In this document: piece after piece, positions 1 to 9,284 of the stretch
Layout: the number at the start of each line of letters is the position of its first letter
Numbering within the stretch: position 1 is the first letter of the stretch
DNA from: Clostridiaceae bacterium
GTDB taxonomy: Bacteria; Bacillota; Clostridia; Oscillospirales; Butyricicoccaceae
Assembly (NCBI GenBank): GCA_009911355.1
Contig: QXXE01000006.1
Location: 1-64,000 of the forward strand
Direction of reading: 5' to 3'
Length of the DNA stretch: 64,000 bases
Made by a program: the position numbers and the translations under genes
Notes under the pieces: generated by a model
Seen by the model: only the letters and a program-made list of their open reading frames with translations
What the model was told of the DNA's origin: nothing
Database searches by the model: none

Positions 1-43
1 TGTCCAGCCAGGGAAATCCTCTGGTTTGCTCCTGTTTCCTTGA

Positions 44-400
44 CTACAGCTTGTCTCCTTTTACACAAAATTTTCTGACGGGCCCCTCTTTTTTCAGAAT
101 GACAGTCAGCCATTCTTCTGCCAAAGCCTGAAATGCAGGCACGAGAAAACTCAGCCGACGCGAAAAGGCCGCATAACTTGGCAGCTTGGGAAACCAGTCC
201 AATAAATGGTTTTTGGTGTAGTCATAGATCGTTCGCTGCTCGAATCTCCGCTGGCAAATGCCCCACAAATATACGGTTATACACTCCTCATCACTGAATT
301 CGGGACGGAAATTGTTGCTTTGGCGTTGCGTCATGGCTTCCATCGTGTTATCATGCTCACTGACAGCGCAATAGAGCTTTATGAGATTTGTTTGCCACAT
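44..400 (-). pseudogene. Transposase N-terminal fragment
   Basis: The - strand reading frame encodes about 118 residues resembling the N-terminal helical region of DDE-type transposases common in Clostridia (a segment reading SDEECITVYLWGICQ, then a DWFPKLPSYAAFSRRL stretch). It ends at a stop near position 44, before any catalytic DDE residues. The likely start is the internal Met of MEAMTQRQ rather than the most distal one. The remaining gene would lie before position 1, so truncation versus frameshift cannot be decided here. I infer a decayed insertion sequence; the IS family is not assigned. It is the only mobile-element trace in the window. Confidence 0.55.
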
Positions 401-543
401 ACTTACATTCTCTGCTCTTTTGCGCTGTTTGTCTACACTTTTCTACTCCTGATTCGCATTAAAGGTTTCAGGATAGCCATGCGCAAGATGGCAATCGCAT
501 TGCATGGCGGCGCGGAAACCCAAAACAAATTTTCTGAAAAACA

Positions 544-572
544 TTGTAGATAACAGATAATTTTGTTATAAT
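544..572 (+). promoter_or_regulatory. Sigma-A-type promoter for recJ
   Basis: TTGTAG (544-549), a 17-nt spacer and a perfect TATAAT (567-572) lie just upstream of the recJ start at 604. This gives a short leader and supports the later of the possible recJ starts. Confidence 0.65.
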
Positions 573-603
573 GTTCTTAATTGAAAATTTGCAGAGGGAT
601 GTT

Positions 604-2697
604 ATGAAAACAAAAAGATGGCTGACAGCCGAGCCGGATTTTGGCAAAGCCCGCGCCTTGTCCGAAGCGTGCGGCTTTACGCCGCTTGCGGCGGTCACGC
701 TTTGCGCACGCGGCATTACAACCCCGGAAGCCGCAGACGCGTTTTTGAACCCTCCGGGGCTGCATGACCCGCGGCTGCTGACAGATATGGACGTTGCGGT
801 CGAGGTGATCCGGGCGGCAATTGCGTCGGGGAAAAAGATCGTCGTTTTCGGGGACTACGACGTGGATGGCATTACAGCGACTTGTGTGCTGACTGATTAT
901 CTCCGTTCGGCAGGTGCAGCGTGCAGTTATTATATTCCTGACCGGCTGAGCGAGGGTTATGGCCTGAACTGCGCTGCGGTTGACCGCTTCTATAATGAGG
1001 GGGCGGAACTGATTATAACGGTTGATTCCGGCATTACCGCGCATGAAGAAGCCGCGTATGCAGCGGAGCTTGGTCTTACCATGATTATCACCGACCATCA
1101 TGAATGCCATGATTTGCAGCCTGCGGCGGCGGCGGTGGTCAACCCCAAGCGTGCTGACAGCACCTACCCGTTCCGTGAGCTTGCGGGCGTAGGGGTAGCG
1201 TTTAAGCTGGTAGCCGCGTTAATGGGGGATCAGGAAGAAGCACTGGACCGGTATGCGGATTTGGTTGCACTGGGGACTGTGGCGGATGTGATGCCAATCA
1301 TCGGGGAAAACCGACTGATTGTTGCCGAAGGGCTGCGCAGGCTTGCCGCTACGCACAGCCCCGGCCTTGAAATGCTGCTGCGCGAGGCCGGCATGAAGGG
1401 GAAAAAGCTGACATCAGGGACAATCAGCTATATCCTGGCCCCGCGGATCAACGCTGCGGGCAGGCTGGGCAATGCGGCGCTCGCTGCCGAGCTGTTCCTG
1501 ACCCGCGACCCGGTGCGTGCGCAGGAGCTTGCAGTGTCGCTCTGCGAGCAGAATAAAGAGCGGCAGACGGCGGAAAACCAGATTTTGGAGCAGGCGCTGG
1601 CGGTCCTGCGGCGGGAGTATAACCCGCTTGAAGATAAAATCATTGTCCTTGCAGGGGAGGGCTGGCATCACGGCGTGATCGGCATCGTTTCCTCGCGCCT
1701 TTGCGACCGTTATTCCTGCCCGGTCGTGCTGATCTCACTGGACGGCGATATGGGCAAGGGCTCCGGGCGGTCGGTAAAAGGCTTTAACCTTTTTGAAGCG
1801 CTGTCCGACTCGGAGGATCTTCTGGAAAAATATGGAGGCCACGAGCTTGCCGCCGGGTTGACTATCCACAGGGATAACATTGAAGCGTTTAAAGAACGGA
1901 TTACGGCTTTTGCTGCTGGACATTTACAAAAAATATGCTTAAACCCGGCCGTGCAGGTCGACTGCGAGATCGATCCGGCGTTCATTGATCTGGAGGATGT
2001 TGCGGGGCTGTCCGTACTGGAACCGTTCGGAATGAAAAACCCGCAGCCGGTGTTTACAATGCCCGATATGTTGGTCGAGGATATTACGCCGATCTCTTCC
2101 GACCGCCATGTCCGGCTCGGGCTCCGAAAGGACGGCGTACAGTACACCGCGATGCTGTTTGGTACTGGCGCGGGCGGCTGCGGCTTTGCGCAGGGGAATT
2201 ATATTGATGTGGCCTTTCATCTTGAGATCAATGAATTCCGCGGCAAGCGCACCGTGCAGCTGAATGTGCGGGATGTGCATCTCAGCAAATGCGAGATTGT
2301 CGCCGATCAGCGCCTTCTGAATGTTTACAACAGCTATATGGGAGACCAGCCGCTCACCGCTTTGCAGGCGCAGCTGCTCCTGCCCGACCGGCGCGATCTG
2401 GTCGCGGTCTGGCGGCATATCGTAAGCCGCGCCGAGGAAAACCGTCTAAGTGTGCCGTCCAACGCGCTTTCAAGGCGTATTTCCTGGGAGAGCAGGCGGA
2501 AAATCAATATCGGCAAGCTGTTCGTCTGCCTGGATGTGTTCAGCGAAAGCAGCCTTCTGAGCTACCATTTCAAAGAAGGGCTGCTGAATATCCTTGTGAA
2601 GCACCATGAAGGGAAAGCAGATATTTCCCAATCGGTTGTCCTCGCGACATTAACGCAGATGGCAAAGCCCAGCTGTCCGCCGCATATGGAAGGGTAA
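604..2697 (+). CDS. recJ: Single-stranded-DNA-specific exonuclease RecJ
   Basis: 697-residue protein matching RecJ, the 5'-3' ssDNA exonuclease of recombinational repair and mismatch excision. Visible phosphoesterase motifs are FGDYDVDG near residue 85, VDSGIT near 140 and the DHH triad in ITDHHECHD near 164. The DHHA1 part follows with GHHGV-like GWHHGVIGIVSSRL and GGHELAAG. I chose the ATG at 604 because AGAGGGA precedes it and the TATAAT box overlaps the upstream ATG at 571. The C-terminal extension beyond the OB-like region is longer than in E. coli, as is usual in Firmicutes. It is followed after 44 nt by rel, the typical clostridial order, although an apt gene often lies between them and is absent here. 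Confidence 0.95.
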   Translation: MKTKRWLTAEPDFGKARALSEACGFTPLAAVTLCARGITTPEAADAFLNPPGLHDPRLLTDMDVAVEVIRAAIASGKKIVVFGDYDVDGITATCVLTDYLRSAGAACSYYIPDRLSEGYGLNCAAVDRFYNEGAELIITVDSGITAHEEAAYAAELGLTMIITDHHECHDLQPAAAAVVNPKRADSTYPFRELAGVGVAFKLVAALMGDQEEALDRYADLVALGTVADVMPIIGENRLIVAEGLRRLAATHSPGLEMLLREAGMKGKKLTSGTISYILAPRINAAGRLGNAALAAELFLTRDPVRAQELAVSLCEQNKERQTAENQILEQALAVLRREYNPLEDKIIVLAGEGWHHGVIGIVSSRLCDRYSCPVVLISLDGDMGKGSGRSVKGFNLFEALSDSEDLLEKYGGHELAAGLTIHRDNIEAFKERITAFAAGHLQKICLNPAVQVDCEIDPAFIDLEDVAGLSVLEPFGMKNPQPVFTMPDMLVEDITPISSDRHVRLGLRKDGVQYTAMLFGTGAGGCGFAQGNYIDVAFHLEINEFRGKRTVQLNVRDVHLSKCEIVADQRLLNVYNSYMGDQPLTALQAQLLLPDRRDLVAVWRHIVSRAEENRLSVPSNALSRRISWESRRKINIGKLFVCLDVFSESSLLSYHFKEGLLNILVKHHEGKADISQSVVLATLTQMAKPSCPPHMEG

Positions 2698-2741
2698 TAG
2701 GTTTCTGCCCTCCGGCAACAAAGAATAGGGAGTGTACAAAG

Positions 2742-4922
2742 ATGCAAGATAGAATTGCTTTCCTGATCGAACGGGTTCAGGTTCAAAACCCGCTCGCGAA
2801 TATCCGTAAGATACGCGCTGCCTACGATAGCGCCGAGGCCGCCCATCAAGGCCAGAAGCGGCGCAATGGGGAGCCGTATATTATCCATCCAGTGGCGGTT
2901 GCCGAAATTATCGTTGAAATGGGGCTCGACACCGACTCCATCTGCGCCGGGCTGCTGCATGACTGCATTGAGGATACCCAATTTGGTTATAAAGAGATCG
3001 AGAATAAATTTGGCACGTCGGTTGCAGAGCTGGTAGACGGTGTAACACGGCTGGGGATGCTGCAGTATTCCAAAGAGCAGGAACAGATGGAAGACCTTCG
3101 CAAAATGTTTATGGCGATGGCGAAGGATATCCGTGTGATCCTGATCAAGCTTGCCGACCGGCTGCATAATGCGCGTACCTTCCAATTCCTGCCGGAAAAA
3201 AAGCAGCGCGACAAGGCGCTGGAAACGATGGAGATCTATGCGCCGATCGCCCATCGGCTGGGGATGCAGCGGATCAAATGGGAGCTTGAGGACCTTTCAT
3301 TGAAATGCCTTGACCCCATTGGGTATCACGAGATCGTCAACGGCCTGAATGAGCAGAGCGAACAGCAGGAGCAATTTCTGGAAGGCATTAAGGAACGCAT
3401 TTCCTCCAAGCTGTGCGATGCGAATATCGAGCACAGCATTTCTGCCCGCGTAAAGCATATTTATTCGATTTACCGCAAAATGTATGCTCAGCACAAAACG
3501 ATCAATGAAATTTATGACATCTGTGCAGTCCGTGTGATTGTGGATACGGTTGCCGACTGCTATAATGTGCTCGGCTATGTGCATGACCTGTACAAGCCGA
3601 TCCCAGGCCGGTTTAAGGATTATATTTCTACCCCCAAGCCCAATGGCTACCAGTCGCTGCATACGACCGTCATCGGCCGGGCAGGTATCCCTTTTGAAAT
3701 ACAGATCCGTACTGCGGAAATGCATAAAATGGCGGAATACGGCGTTGCGGCGCACTGGAAGTACAAGCAGGGCCTGGATAATAAGGTCGGGAATGAGCGG
3801 ACGTTTGCATGGATCCGGCAGCTTCTGGAAGCCCAGCAGGATACCGAAGCAGAGGATTTCATCAAGGCGATCAAGGTTGACCTGTTTGCTGACGAGGTGT
3901 TTGTGTTTACGCCGCGCGGCGATGTGGTGAACCTTCCGGCCGGGGCAACGCCGATCGACCTGGCATACGCCATCCATTCGGCGGTTGGCAACCGCATGAC
4001 CGGCGCAAAGGTCAATGGGCGCATCACGCCAATCGACAGCACGCTGAAAAACGGTGATATTGTTGAGATCCTGACCTCGAAGGAGGCGCGTGGGCCCAGT
4101 CGCGACTGGGTTAAGATCGTGAAAACGACAGAAGCGCGCAACAAGATTAAGCAGTGGTTCAAGAAGGAGCGCCGCGAAGAAAATATCATCCAGGGGCGCG
4201 AGGAGCTTGACCGGGAATTGCGGGCAAACCTGCTGTACAATGGCTTTTATGAAAACGAGGAAGTCCAGAAAAATTGCCTGAACAAATTTTCATTCGCGCA
4301 TCTGGACGAAATGTATGCGTCCATTGGCTATGGCGGCATTACGGTCACAAAGGTCATCAATAAGGTAAAGGATGATGTAAACCGCATTCGCCGCGCTGCT
4401 GAGCGCACCGAGCGGGCGCTCCAGCCGCAGCAGTATCATCGCCCGGTGACGCACAGCAATTCTGGGGTGATCGTCGCAGGGCTGGATAATTGCCTGATTA
4501 AGTTTGCGCGATGCTGCACGCCGATCCCGGGGGATGATATCATCGGCTTTGTGACCCGCGGCTATGGCGTTTCGATTCACAGGAAGGATTGTGTCAACTA
4601 TGTCAACGGCCAGCGCGACAGCGAGGACCGCTGGTTAGAAGCCTGGTGGGACGAGGAGCTGACCGAGAGCAAAAACCGTTTTATCACCGGCCTGCAAATC
4701 TCGACCCGCAGCCGGATCGGCGTGCTGAGCGACGTTGCGGCGGTGCTTGCGGCGAGCAAGGTTAATGTACACGAGCTTTCCGCGCGGGATCTGAACGACG
4801 GTTTTGGCATGATCAATGCAATGGTCGATGTTGCGGGTGTGGCGCAGTTGGATAATATCATGAACCGGTTAAAGGGGATTAAGGGTATCCTCGACGTCAC
4901 CCGTACAGTGGACACACATTAA
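2742..4922 (+). CDS. rel: Bifunctional (p)ppGpp synthetase/hydrolase (Rel)
   Basis: 726-residue long RelA/SpoT homologue. It makes and degrades (p)ppGpp, the stringent-response alarmone, on starved ribosomes. Domain order: HD hydrolase with HDCIEDT near residues 73-79; synthetase with RFKD near 290 followed by the NGYQSLHTT segment; TGS near 395-460; zinc-finger/helical region with CLIKFARCC; and C-terminal ACT domain. The intact HD residues and the RxKD version of the synthetase loop indicate both activities (family knowledge). A ribosome binding site GGGAG lies upstream of the ATG. It sits between recJ and dtd, as in many Firmicutes. Confidence 0.96.
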   Translation: MQDRIAFLIERVQVQNPLANIRKIRAAYDSAEAAHQGQKRRNGEPYIIHPVAVAEIIVEMGLDTDSICAGLLHDCIEDTQFGYKEIENKFGTSVAELVDGVTRLGMLQYSKEQEQMEDLRKMFMAMAKDIRVILIKLADRLHNARTFQFLPEKKQRDKALETMEIYAPIAHRLGMQRIKWELEDLSLKCLDPIGYHEIVNGLNEQSEQQEQFLEGIKERISSKLCDANIEHSISARVKHIYSIYRKMYAQHKTINEIYDICAVRVIVDTVADCYNVLGYVHDLYKPIPGRFKDYISTPKPNGYQSLHTTVIGRAGIPFEIQIRTAEMHKMAEYGVAAHWKYKQGLDNKVGNERTFAWIRQLLEAQQDTEAEDFIKAIKVDLFADEVFVFTPRGDVVNLPAGATPIDLAYAIHSAVGNRMTGAKVNGRITPIDSTLKNGDIVEILTSKEARGPSRDWVKIVKTTEARNKIKQWFKKERREENIIQGREELDRELRANLLYNGFYENEEVQKNCLNKFSFAHLDEMYASIGYGGITVTKVINKVKDDVNRIRRAAERTERALQPQQYHRPVTHSNSGVIVAGLDNCLIKFARCCTPIPGDDIIGFVTRGYGVSIHRKDCVNYVNGQRDSEDRWLEAWWDEELTESKNRFITGLQISTRSRIGVLSDVAAVLAASKVNVHELSARDLNDGFGMINAMVDVAGVAQLDNIMNRLKGIKGILDVTRTVDTH

Positions 4923-4936
4923 GCGCCTATCCCATA

Positions 4937-5080
4937 ATGAGACGTGCGCAGATTGCGCCGTCAGATTTTTCGTCAGGCGAAGCCGATTTCCCGCAGGAAT
5001 CCTTTGTGGATTTCAAGGGGCAGCGGCGCAGCATGACGGAAAAGATACAAGCAAGCTGTGTGCGGATCATTTCGGGATAG
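4937..5080 (+). other. Possible 47-codon ORF between rel and dtd
   Basis: The rel-dtd gap (4923-5122) holds an uninterrupted 47-codon frame starting at ATG 4937 and ending at TAG 5078-5080. The predicted peptide (MRRAQIAPSDFSS... ending CVRIISG) is hydrophilic and has no domain I recognise. There is no convincing ribosome binding site, so it could be a decayed gene, an intergenic repeat or chance. Confidence 0.2.
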
Positions 5081-5122
5081 GCTCTAAGTGGGTTGTATTT
5101 TTTGATAAAAGGGGGAGATTCT

Positions 5123-5584
5123 ATGCGGGCGGTGATCCAGCGCGTTTCCCATGCGCGCGTAACCATCGGCGGGGAGGTCCACGGTGAAATTGGGAAAGGT
5201 TTCTTAATCCTGCTGGGCGTCTGCGAAGGGGATACGGAGGCAGAAGCCGTCTATCTTGCTGATAAATGTACCGGGCTGCGTGTCTTCACCGATGAAAATG
5301 ACAAGATGAATTTATCGCCTGCCGATATCGGCGGGGGGCTGCTTGTGATCTCGCAGTTCACGCTTTACGGTGACTGCAAAAAGGGCAAACGTCCCAATTT
5401 TATGCGCGCGGCCAAACCGGAGCTGGCGGTCCCGCTGTATGAAACGTTCCTTGCGCGCTGCCGCGAGAGCGGGCTTCCGGTGGAAACCGGTGAATTTGGC
5501 GCGGATATGCAGGTTGAGCTGCTGAACGACGGGCCGGTCACAATCTTAATGGATACCGACGAAATGAGAGGGGAAAAAGCATGA
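5123..5584 (+). CDS. dtd: D-aminoacyl-tRNA deacylase
   Basis: 153-residue DTD-family enzyme that hydrolyses D-amino acids (and mischarged glycine) from tRNA, a translation quality-control step. The family signatures are visible: [13 protein letters not shown] at the N terminus, [15 protein letters not shown] near residue 78 (active-site SQFTL) and the NDGPVT loop near the C terminus, corresponding to the GP cis-proline motif region. I chose ATG 5123 because it gives the standard family N terminus and has GGGGGAG upstream. The stop overlaps the start of the next gene (ATGA), so the two are translationally coupled. Confidence 0.95.
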   Translation: MRAVIQRVSHARVTIGGEVHGEIGKGFLILLGVCEGDTEAEAVYLADKCTGLRVFTDENDKMNLSPADIGGGLLVISQFTLYGDCKKGKRPNFMRAAKPELAVPLYETFLARCRESGLPVETGEFGADMQVELLNDGPVTILMDTDEMRGEKA

Positions 5585-6213
5585 AACTGATCCAGCTTCA
5601 CGTGGGCATGGTACAGACAAATTGTTATGTATTCTATGATGAAAATACGATGGAGGGCGCGGTTGTCGACCCTGGGGACAATGCCCCTGTAATCCTCCGC
5701 GAGATCGAACGCGCGGGGGCAAAAATTAAGTATATCCTTTTGACCCACGCGCATTTTGACCATATTTTAGCGGTGCATGAGATCTCGGAAGAGACCGGTG
5801 CAAAGCTGGTGGTGCATAAGGACGACGAGTGGTTGCTGTCTTACGATTCTATGGGGGAATTCCGGCCCTTTGCGCGGAATTATAAAGAGACCCCGGTTGA
5901 TATCCTTGCGGAAGAGGGGACAAAAATCCAGGTTGGCAGCTTGACTGCGGAGTACCTGCACACACCGGGGCACACGCCTGGATCGTGCTGCATCCGCGTT
6001 GAAGACGTATTATTTACCGGCGATACCATGTTCCGCCACGAGTGCGGGCGCTGCGATCTCAAAGGCGGGGATTTCTCCTTGATGCTGCAGTCGCTCAAGC
6101 GGCTGAGCGAGCTGCCGGGGGACTACCGTGTCTTGCCGGGGCATGATGCAATTACCACGCTTTCTGAAGAACGAGCACGCAATCCTTATGTAAAGCAGGC
6201 GCTTGGCGGATGA
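5581..6213 (+). CDS. MBL-fold metallo-hydrolase (glyoxalase II-like)
   Basis: 210-residue metallo-beta-lactamase-fold hydrolase. The zinc ligand motif THAHFDH is at about residues 59-65, a further His lies in HTPGHTPGS near 125, and Asp in FTGDTMF near 143. Small proteins of this type are annotated as hydroxyacylglutathione hydrolase-like, but the natural substrate is usually unknown. It overlaps dtd by 4 nt upstream and hemZ by 4 nt downstream, so it belongs to the dtd-mbl-hemZ unit found widely in Clostridia. Confidence 0.9.
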   Translation: MKLIQLHVGMVQTNCYVFYDENTMEGAVVDPGDNAPVILREIERAGAKIKYILLTHAHFDHILAVHEISEETGAKLVVHKDDEWLLSYDSMGEFRPFARNYKETPVDILAEEGTKIQVGSLTAEYLHTPGHTPGSCCIRVEDVLFTGDTMFRHECGRCDLKGGDFSLMLQSLKRLSELPGDYRVLPGHDAITTLSEERARNPYVKQALGG

Positions 6214-7667
6214 ATTACCAGATTTGGGGACATACGCACCGGCATGCGGTCGAAGAAATCCTGTTGCACCTGCTGCCGGACTGTGCGGCAGGAGAGGGCG
6301 ACGATACCGGCGGGGACTTTTGTAAAAGCGTTTTATCTGTGCAGGGAGATACCTTTACAGCATCAGCGTCTGTGAGAGTTAAGGGGCGATGCTGTGAAGG
6401 TAAATGCATTGACACCGTGAAAGGCGGCAGCGATCCTCTTGCCCGGAAACGGTTGGAAACCGAGCTGGTTAAGCTTGCGGTCTATGATGCAATCGTCCCT
6501 GCGTTTCGGCAGCCTCCGGTTTGGGGGGCGCTGACAGGGGTACGGCCAGCCAAGCTTGCACGCAGCCTGATTGATCGCGGACGTTCTCCGGAAGAAACCG
6601 AAGCATGGCTGCGGGAGCATTTTTATGTTTCACCGGAGCGGGCGGCACTTACAATGTCAGCTGCTAAAATGGCGCAGGAAATGGATCGGAAACGCTCAAA
6701 AAATGGGATCTCCCTGTATGTGGGCATTCCGTTCTGCCCAACCCGCTGTTCTTATTGCTCGTTTATTTCGTCGGCTGTTGAAAAGAATGCTGCTTTGATC
6801 GAGCCATACGTTGAAGCATTGTGCAGGGAAGTCCTGGAATCAGGCGCGTTAGCGAAAAGCCTGGGGCTGACGGTTGACAGCCTTTACATCGGGGGCGGAA
6901 CGCCTACGACGCTGTCCAGCATTCAGCTTGACAGGTTATTGTCAGCCTTGGAAAACGCGTTTGACCTGTCAAGGCTTTTCGATTACACAGTTGAAGCAGG
7001 GAGGCCGGATACCATCACGCTAGAAAAACTTGCCGTGCTGCGGGCGCACGGTGTGACGCGCGTCAGTGTCAACCCGCAAAGCATGGATGATGAAGTCCTG
7101 CGCCTTGCAGGGCGGAAACACACTGCGCAGGACGTGATAGAGCGCTACATGCAAGTACGTGAAACAGGATTCCAGTCCGTCAATATGGATTTGATTGCGG
7201 GGCTTGCCGGGGACAGCCCGGATGGCTTTGCCAAAACGGTTGACACGCTGCTGGATCTGGGACCGGAAAATATCACAGTGCATACGTTGGCGGTCAAGCG
7301 CGGGGCGGACCTGCGGGACATCAGCGCCAACCTTGCACAGCAGGAACAGGTCGGGCATATGCTGACCTATGCGCAAAACGTGCTTTCTGCGCACAATTAC
7401 CATGCGTATTATCTGTACCGGCAGAAGTTTTCGGCCGGAGGTTTTGAGAACGTCGGCTGGTGCAGGCCGGGGGCAGAAAATTTTTATAACGTATCGATGA
7501 TGGAGGAACTGCAAACAGTCGTTTCACTGGGCGCTGGGGGCGTGAGCAAGCGCGTTGACCGGATTACCGGGAAGATAGAGCGCTTCACAAACCCGAAGTA
7601 CCCGGCGGAATACCTGGGGGCGCAGGAACGTATTTTACAGGGCAAGCGGCGCTTGCTGGAGAAATAA
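6210..7667 (+). CDS. hemZ: Coproporphyrinogen III dehydrogenase-like radical SAM protein HemZ
   Basis: 485-residue radical SAM protein of the HemN/HemZ group. The [4Fe-4S] cluster motif is in PFCPTRCSYCSF near residues 173-184 (CxxxCxxC); the SAM-binding GGGTPTT follows near 228. An N-terminal extension before the radical SAM domain is characteristic of HemZ. Family function is oxygen-independent oxidation of coproporphyrinogen III, though several HemZ-like proteins may act differently. It starts within the stop of the upstream MBL gene. In many Clostridia hisS and aspS follow; here a nucleoside kinase follows instead. Confidence 0.93.
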   Translation: MNYQIWGHTHRHAVEEILLHLLPDCAAGEGDDTGGDFCKSVLSVQGDTFTASASVRVKGRCCEGKCIDTVKGGSDPLARKRLETELVKLAVYDAIVPAFRQPPVWGALTGVRPAKLARSLIDRGRSPEETEAWLREHFYVSPERAALTMSAAKMAQEMDRKRSKNGISLYVGIPFCPTRCSYCSFISSAVEKNAALIEPYVEALCREVLESGALAKSLGLTVDSLYIGGGTPTTLSSIQLDRLLSALENAFDLSRLFDYTVEAGRPDTITLEKLAVLRAHGVTRVSVNPQSMDDEVLRLAGRKHTAQDVIERYMQVRETGFQSVNMDLIAGLAGDSPDGFAKTVDTLLDLGPENITVHTLAVKRGADLRDISANLAQQEQVGHMLTYAQNVLSAHNYHAYYLYRQKFSAGGFENVGWCRPGAENFYNVSMMEELQTVVSLGAGGVSKRVDRITGKIERFTNPKYPAEYLGAQERILQGKRRLLEK

Positions 7668-7679
7668 GGAGGTACAGAA

Positions 7680-8606
7680 ATGGCGGATTATACCCTGAAA
7701 CAGCTGAATGACGCGGCGAAAAGTGACCCAAAGGGCTTTATCAAGCTGTGTGAGGATTACTATCGCAACCAGGTTGACAGCACGGCGCGGGAGTTGGCGG
7801 CACGGCGGCGCGATGCCCCGATCGTGCTGGTCAACGGGCCTTCCTCAGCGGGCAAAACAACAACGACCGGGCGGCTCCGCCGCGCGCTTGAGCAGCGGCA
7901 TGGGATCAAAACCGAAACGATCTCAATGGACGACTATTACCGTACCAGCACCGAATATGAGGTTCCATTCGACGAGGAAAACGGGGTTGACGACCTCGAA
8001 TCTCCGCTGTGTATGAACCTAGAGCTGCTGACCGACCATCTGCGCAAGCTGGCGGTCGGGGAGGAGATCTCGGTCCCGGCGTTCGATTTTGAGCAGCGCC
8101 GTTCGATCCCTGATGTGAAAAAGCTGCGGCTCGAGCCTGGTGAAATGGTCATTATTGAGGGCATCCATTCGCTGAGCGATATTGTTTATGAAGGGCTGCA
8201 CGATATGGCGACCGGCGTCTTCCTTGCGTTTGACAGCGCGCTGACATTGGAAAACGGCGTTTTGATCGAGCCGTACATGCTGCGATTTATGCGCCGTACC
8301 GTGCGCGACAGCCTGTTCCGCAATACCGAAGTTTCCAAGACACTGGCGCAGTGGAAATCGGTGCGCCGCGGCGAACGCCTGTATATTATGCCGACCAGAA
8401 GGCGTGCTACACTGACGCTGGACACATATATGCCGTATGAGACGTTCATCATTGCGGAAATGCTGAAAGAACCATTCCAGCATCTGCGCAAGGAGCTGAT
8501 CGAGGCTGGCTTGGAACCGTTGACCCACATGAGCGGTGGGTTTGAGCCGCTGGATTATATCCACCACATCCCGGAGGATTCGCTCATCCACGAATTTATC
8601 GGCTGA
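7680..8606 (+). CDS. Uridine kinase-family nucleoside kinase
   Basis: 308-residue P-loop kinase. Walker A is NGPSSAGKTTT near residues 51-61, followed by SMDDYYR, the Asp/Tyr substrate motif of the uridine kinase/phosphoribulokinase family, and VIIEGIHSLSD, a Walker B-like strand. In Clostridia this gene type usually has an N-terminal TGS-like or threonyl-tRNA-synthetase-like part; here only about 45 residues precede the kinase domain, so it is the short form. The start ATG follows AAGGAGG 12 nt after hemZ, making it the last gene of that operon. The exact nucleoside is not shown by the sequence. Confidence 0.88.
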   Translation: MADYTLKQLNDAAKSDPKGFIKLCEDYYRNQVDSTARELAARRRDAPIVLVNGPSSAGKTTTTGRLRRALEQRHGIKTETISMDDYYRTSTEYEVPFDEENGVDDLESPLCMNLELLTDHLRKLAVGEEISVPAFDFEQRRSIPDVKKLRLEPGEMVIIEGIHSLSDIVYEGLHDMATGVFLAFDSALTLENGVLIEPYMLRFMRRTVRDSLFRNTEVSKTLAQWKSVRRGERLYIMPTRRRATLTLDTYMPYETFIIAEMLKEPFQHLRKELIEAGLEPLTHMSGGFEPLDYIHHIPEDSLIHEFIG

Positions 8607-8657
8607 TTAGGGGATTAGGGCTGCGGCGAAAATTCTGTAAACAATTTGTTGCTGCCC

Positions 8658-8686
8658 TTGATTTTTCCATACAAAGACTCTATAAT
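8658..8686 (+). promoter_or_regulatory. Sigma-A-type promoter for the zinc-ribbon gene
   Basis: TTGATT (8658-8663), a 17-nt spacer and TATAAT (8681-8686), 42 nt before the ATG at 8728. It starts a new transcription unit after the hemZ/kinase operon. Confidence 0.7.
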
Positions 8687-8727
8687 GAAATAATTCCCGC
8701 ACATATTACGAAAGGAGCGCTGTCAAA

Positions 8728-9192
8728 ATGGATGAAAAAATCCAATTGCTGTTGGAAAAAGCGAAGGTTTACGCTGGAAAAACCGGCCAGGCTGCGGAAT
8801 CGGCAGGCCGCAAAGCGACCGAGCTTGCACAGGCTACCCGTCTGAATTTGCAGATATTTGACCTCAATACCGAGTGCGAAGTGCTTTATAAAGAGATCGG
8901 GAAGCTGATGTATGACGTCCACCAGGGCATTGAGGCGGACGAAAGCGGCATCCAGGACCGGCTTGCAAAGCTTGATGAGCGTCGTGAAAAGATCGAAGGG
9001 CTGCGCGGGCAGATCAGCCTGCTGCGTTCGAGCGTCCGCTGCCCGAACTGCGGCAGGGTATGCAGCCGTGCCGACACGTTCTGCGCAGGCTGCGGCGGCA
9101 CACTGAATACGGACGCTGCGGCGGAAGTCCCGGCGGCAGACAGCGTGCCGGGAAATGAAAACGGATCTTCCTGCGATCCGGCTGAAGATTAA
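8728..9192 (+). CDS. Coiled-coil zinc-ribbon protein
   Basis: 154-residue protein with an Ala/Glu/Lys-rich helical N-terminal two thirds that looks like a coiled coil, then a zinc ribbon CPNCGRVCSRADTFCAGCG near residues 109-127 (two CxxC pairs), and a hydrophilic Asp/Glu-rich tail. There is no signal peptide or membrane segment. Such proteins are common and uncharacterised in Clostridia; the ribbon suggests protein or nucleic-acid binding, but no function is shown. It has its own promoter and an AAAGGAG ribosome binding site. Confidence 0.8.
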   Translation: MDEKIQLLLEKAKVYAGKTGQAAESAGRKATELAQATRLNLQIFDLNTECEVLYKEIGKLMYDVHQGIEADESGIQDRLAKLDERREKIEGLRGQISLLRSSVRCPNCGRVCSRADTFCAGCGGTLNTDAAAEVPAADSVPGNENGSSCDPAED

Positions 9193-9284
9193 ACTGCGGG
9201 CTGTATCGCTGGTATGTCATAACCGCAGAACCGCTTTGCATAGGATAAGCCAATGAAGCCATATTGTAGGCGGACGGCAAGGAA

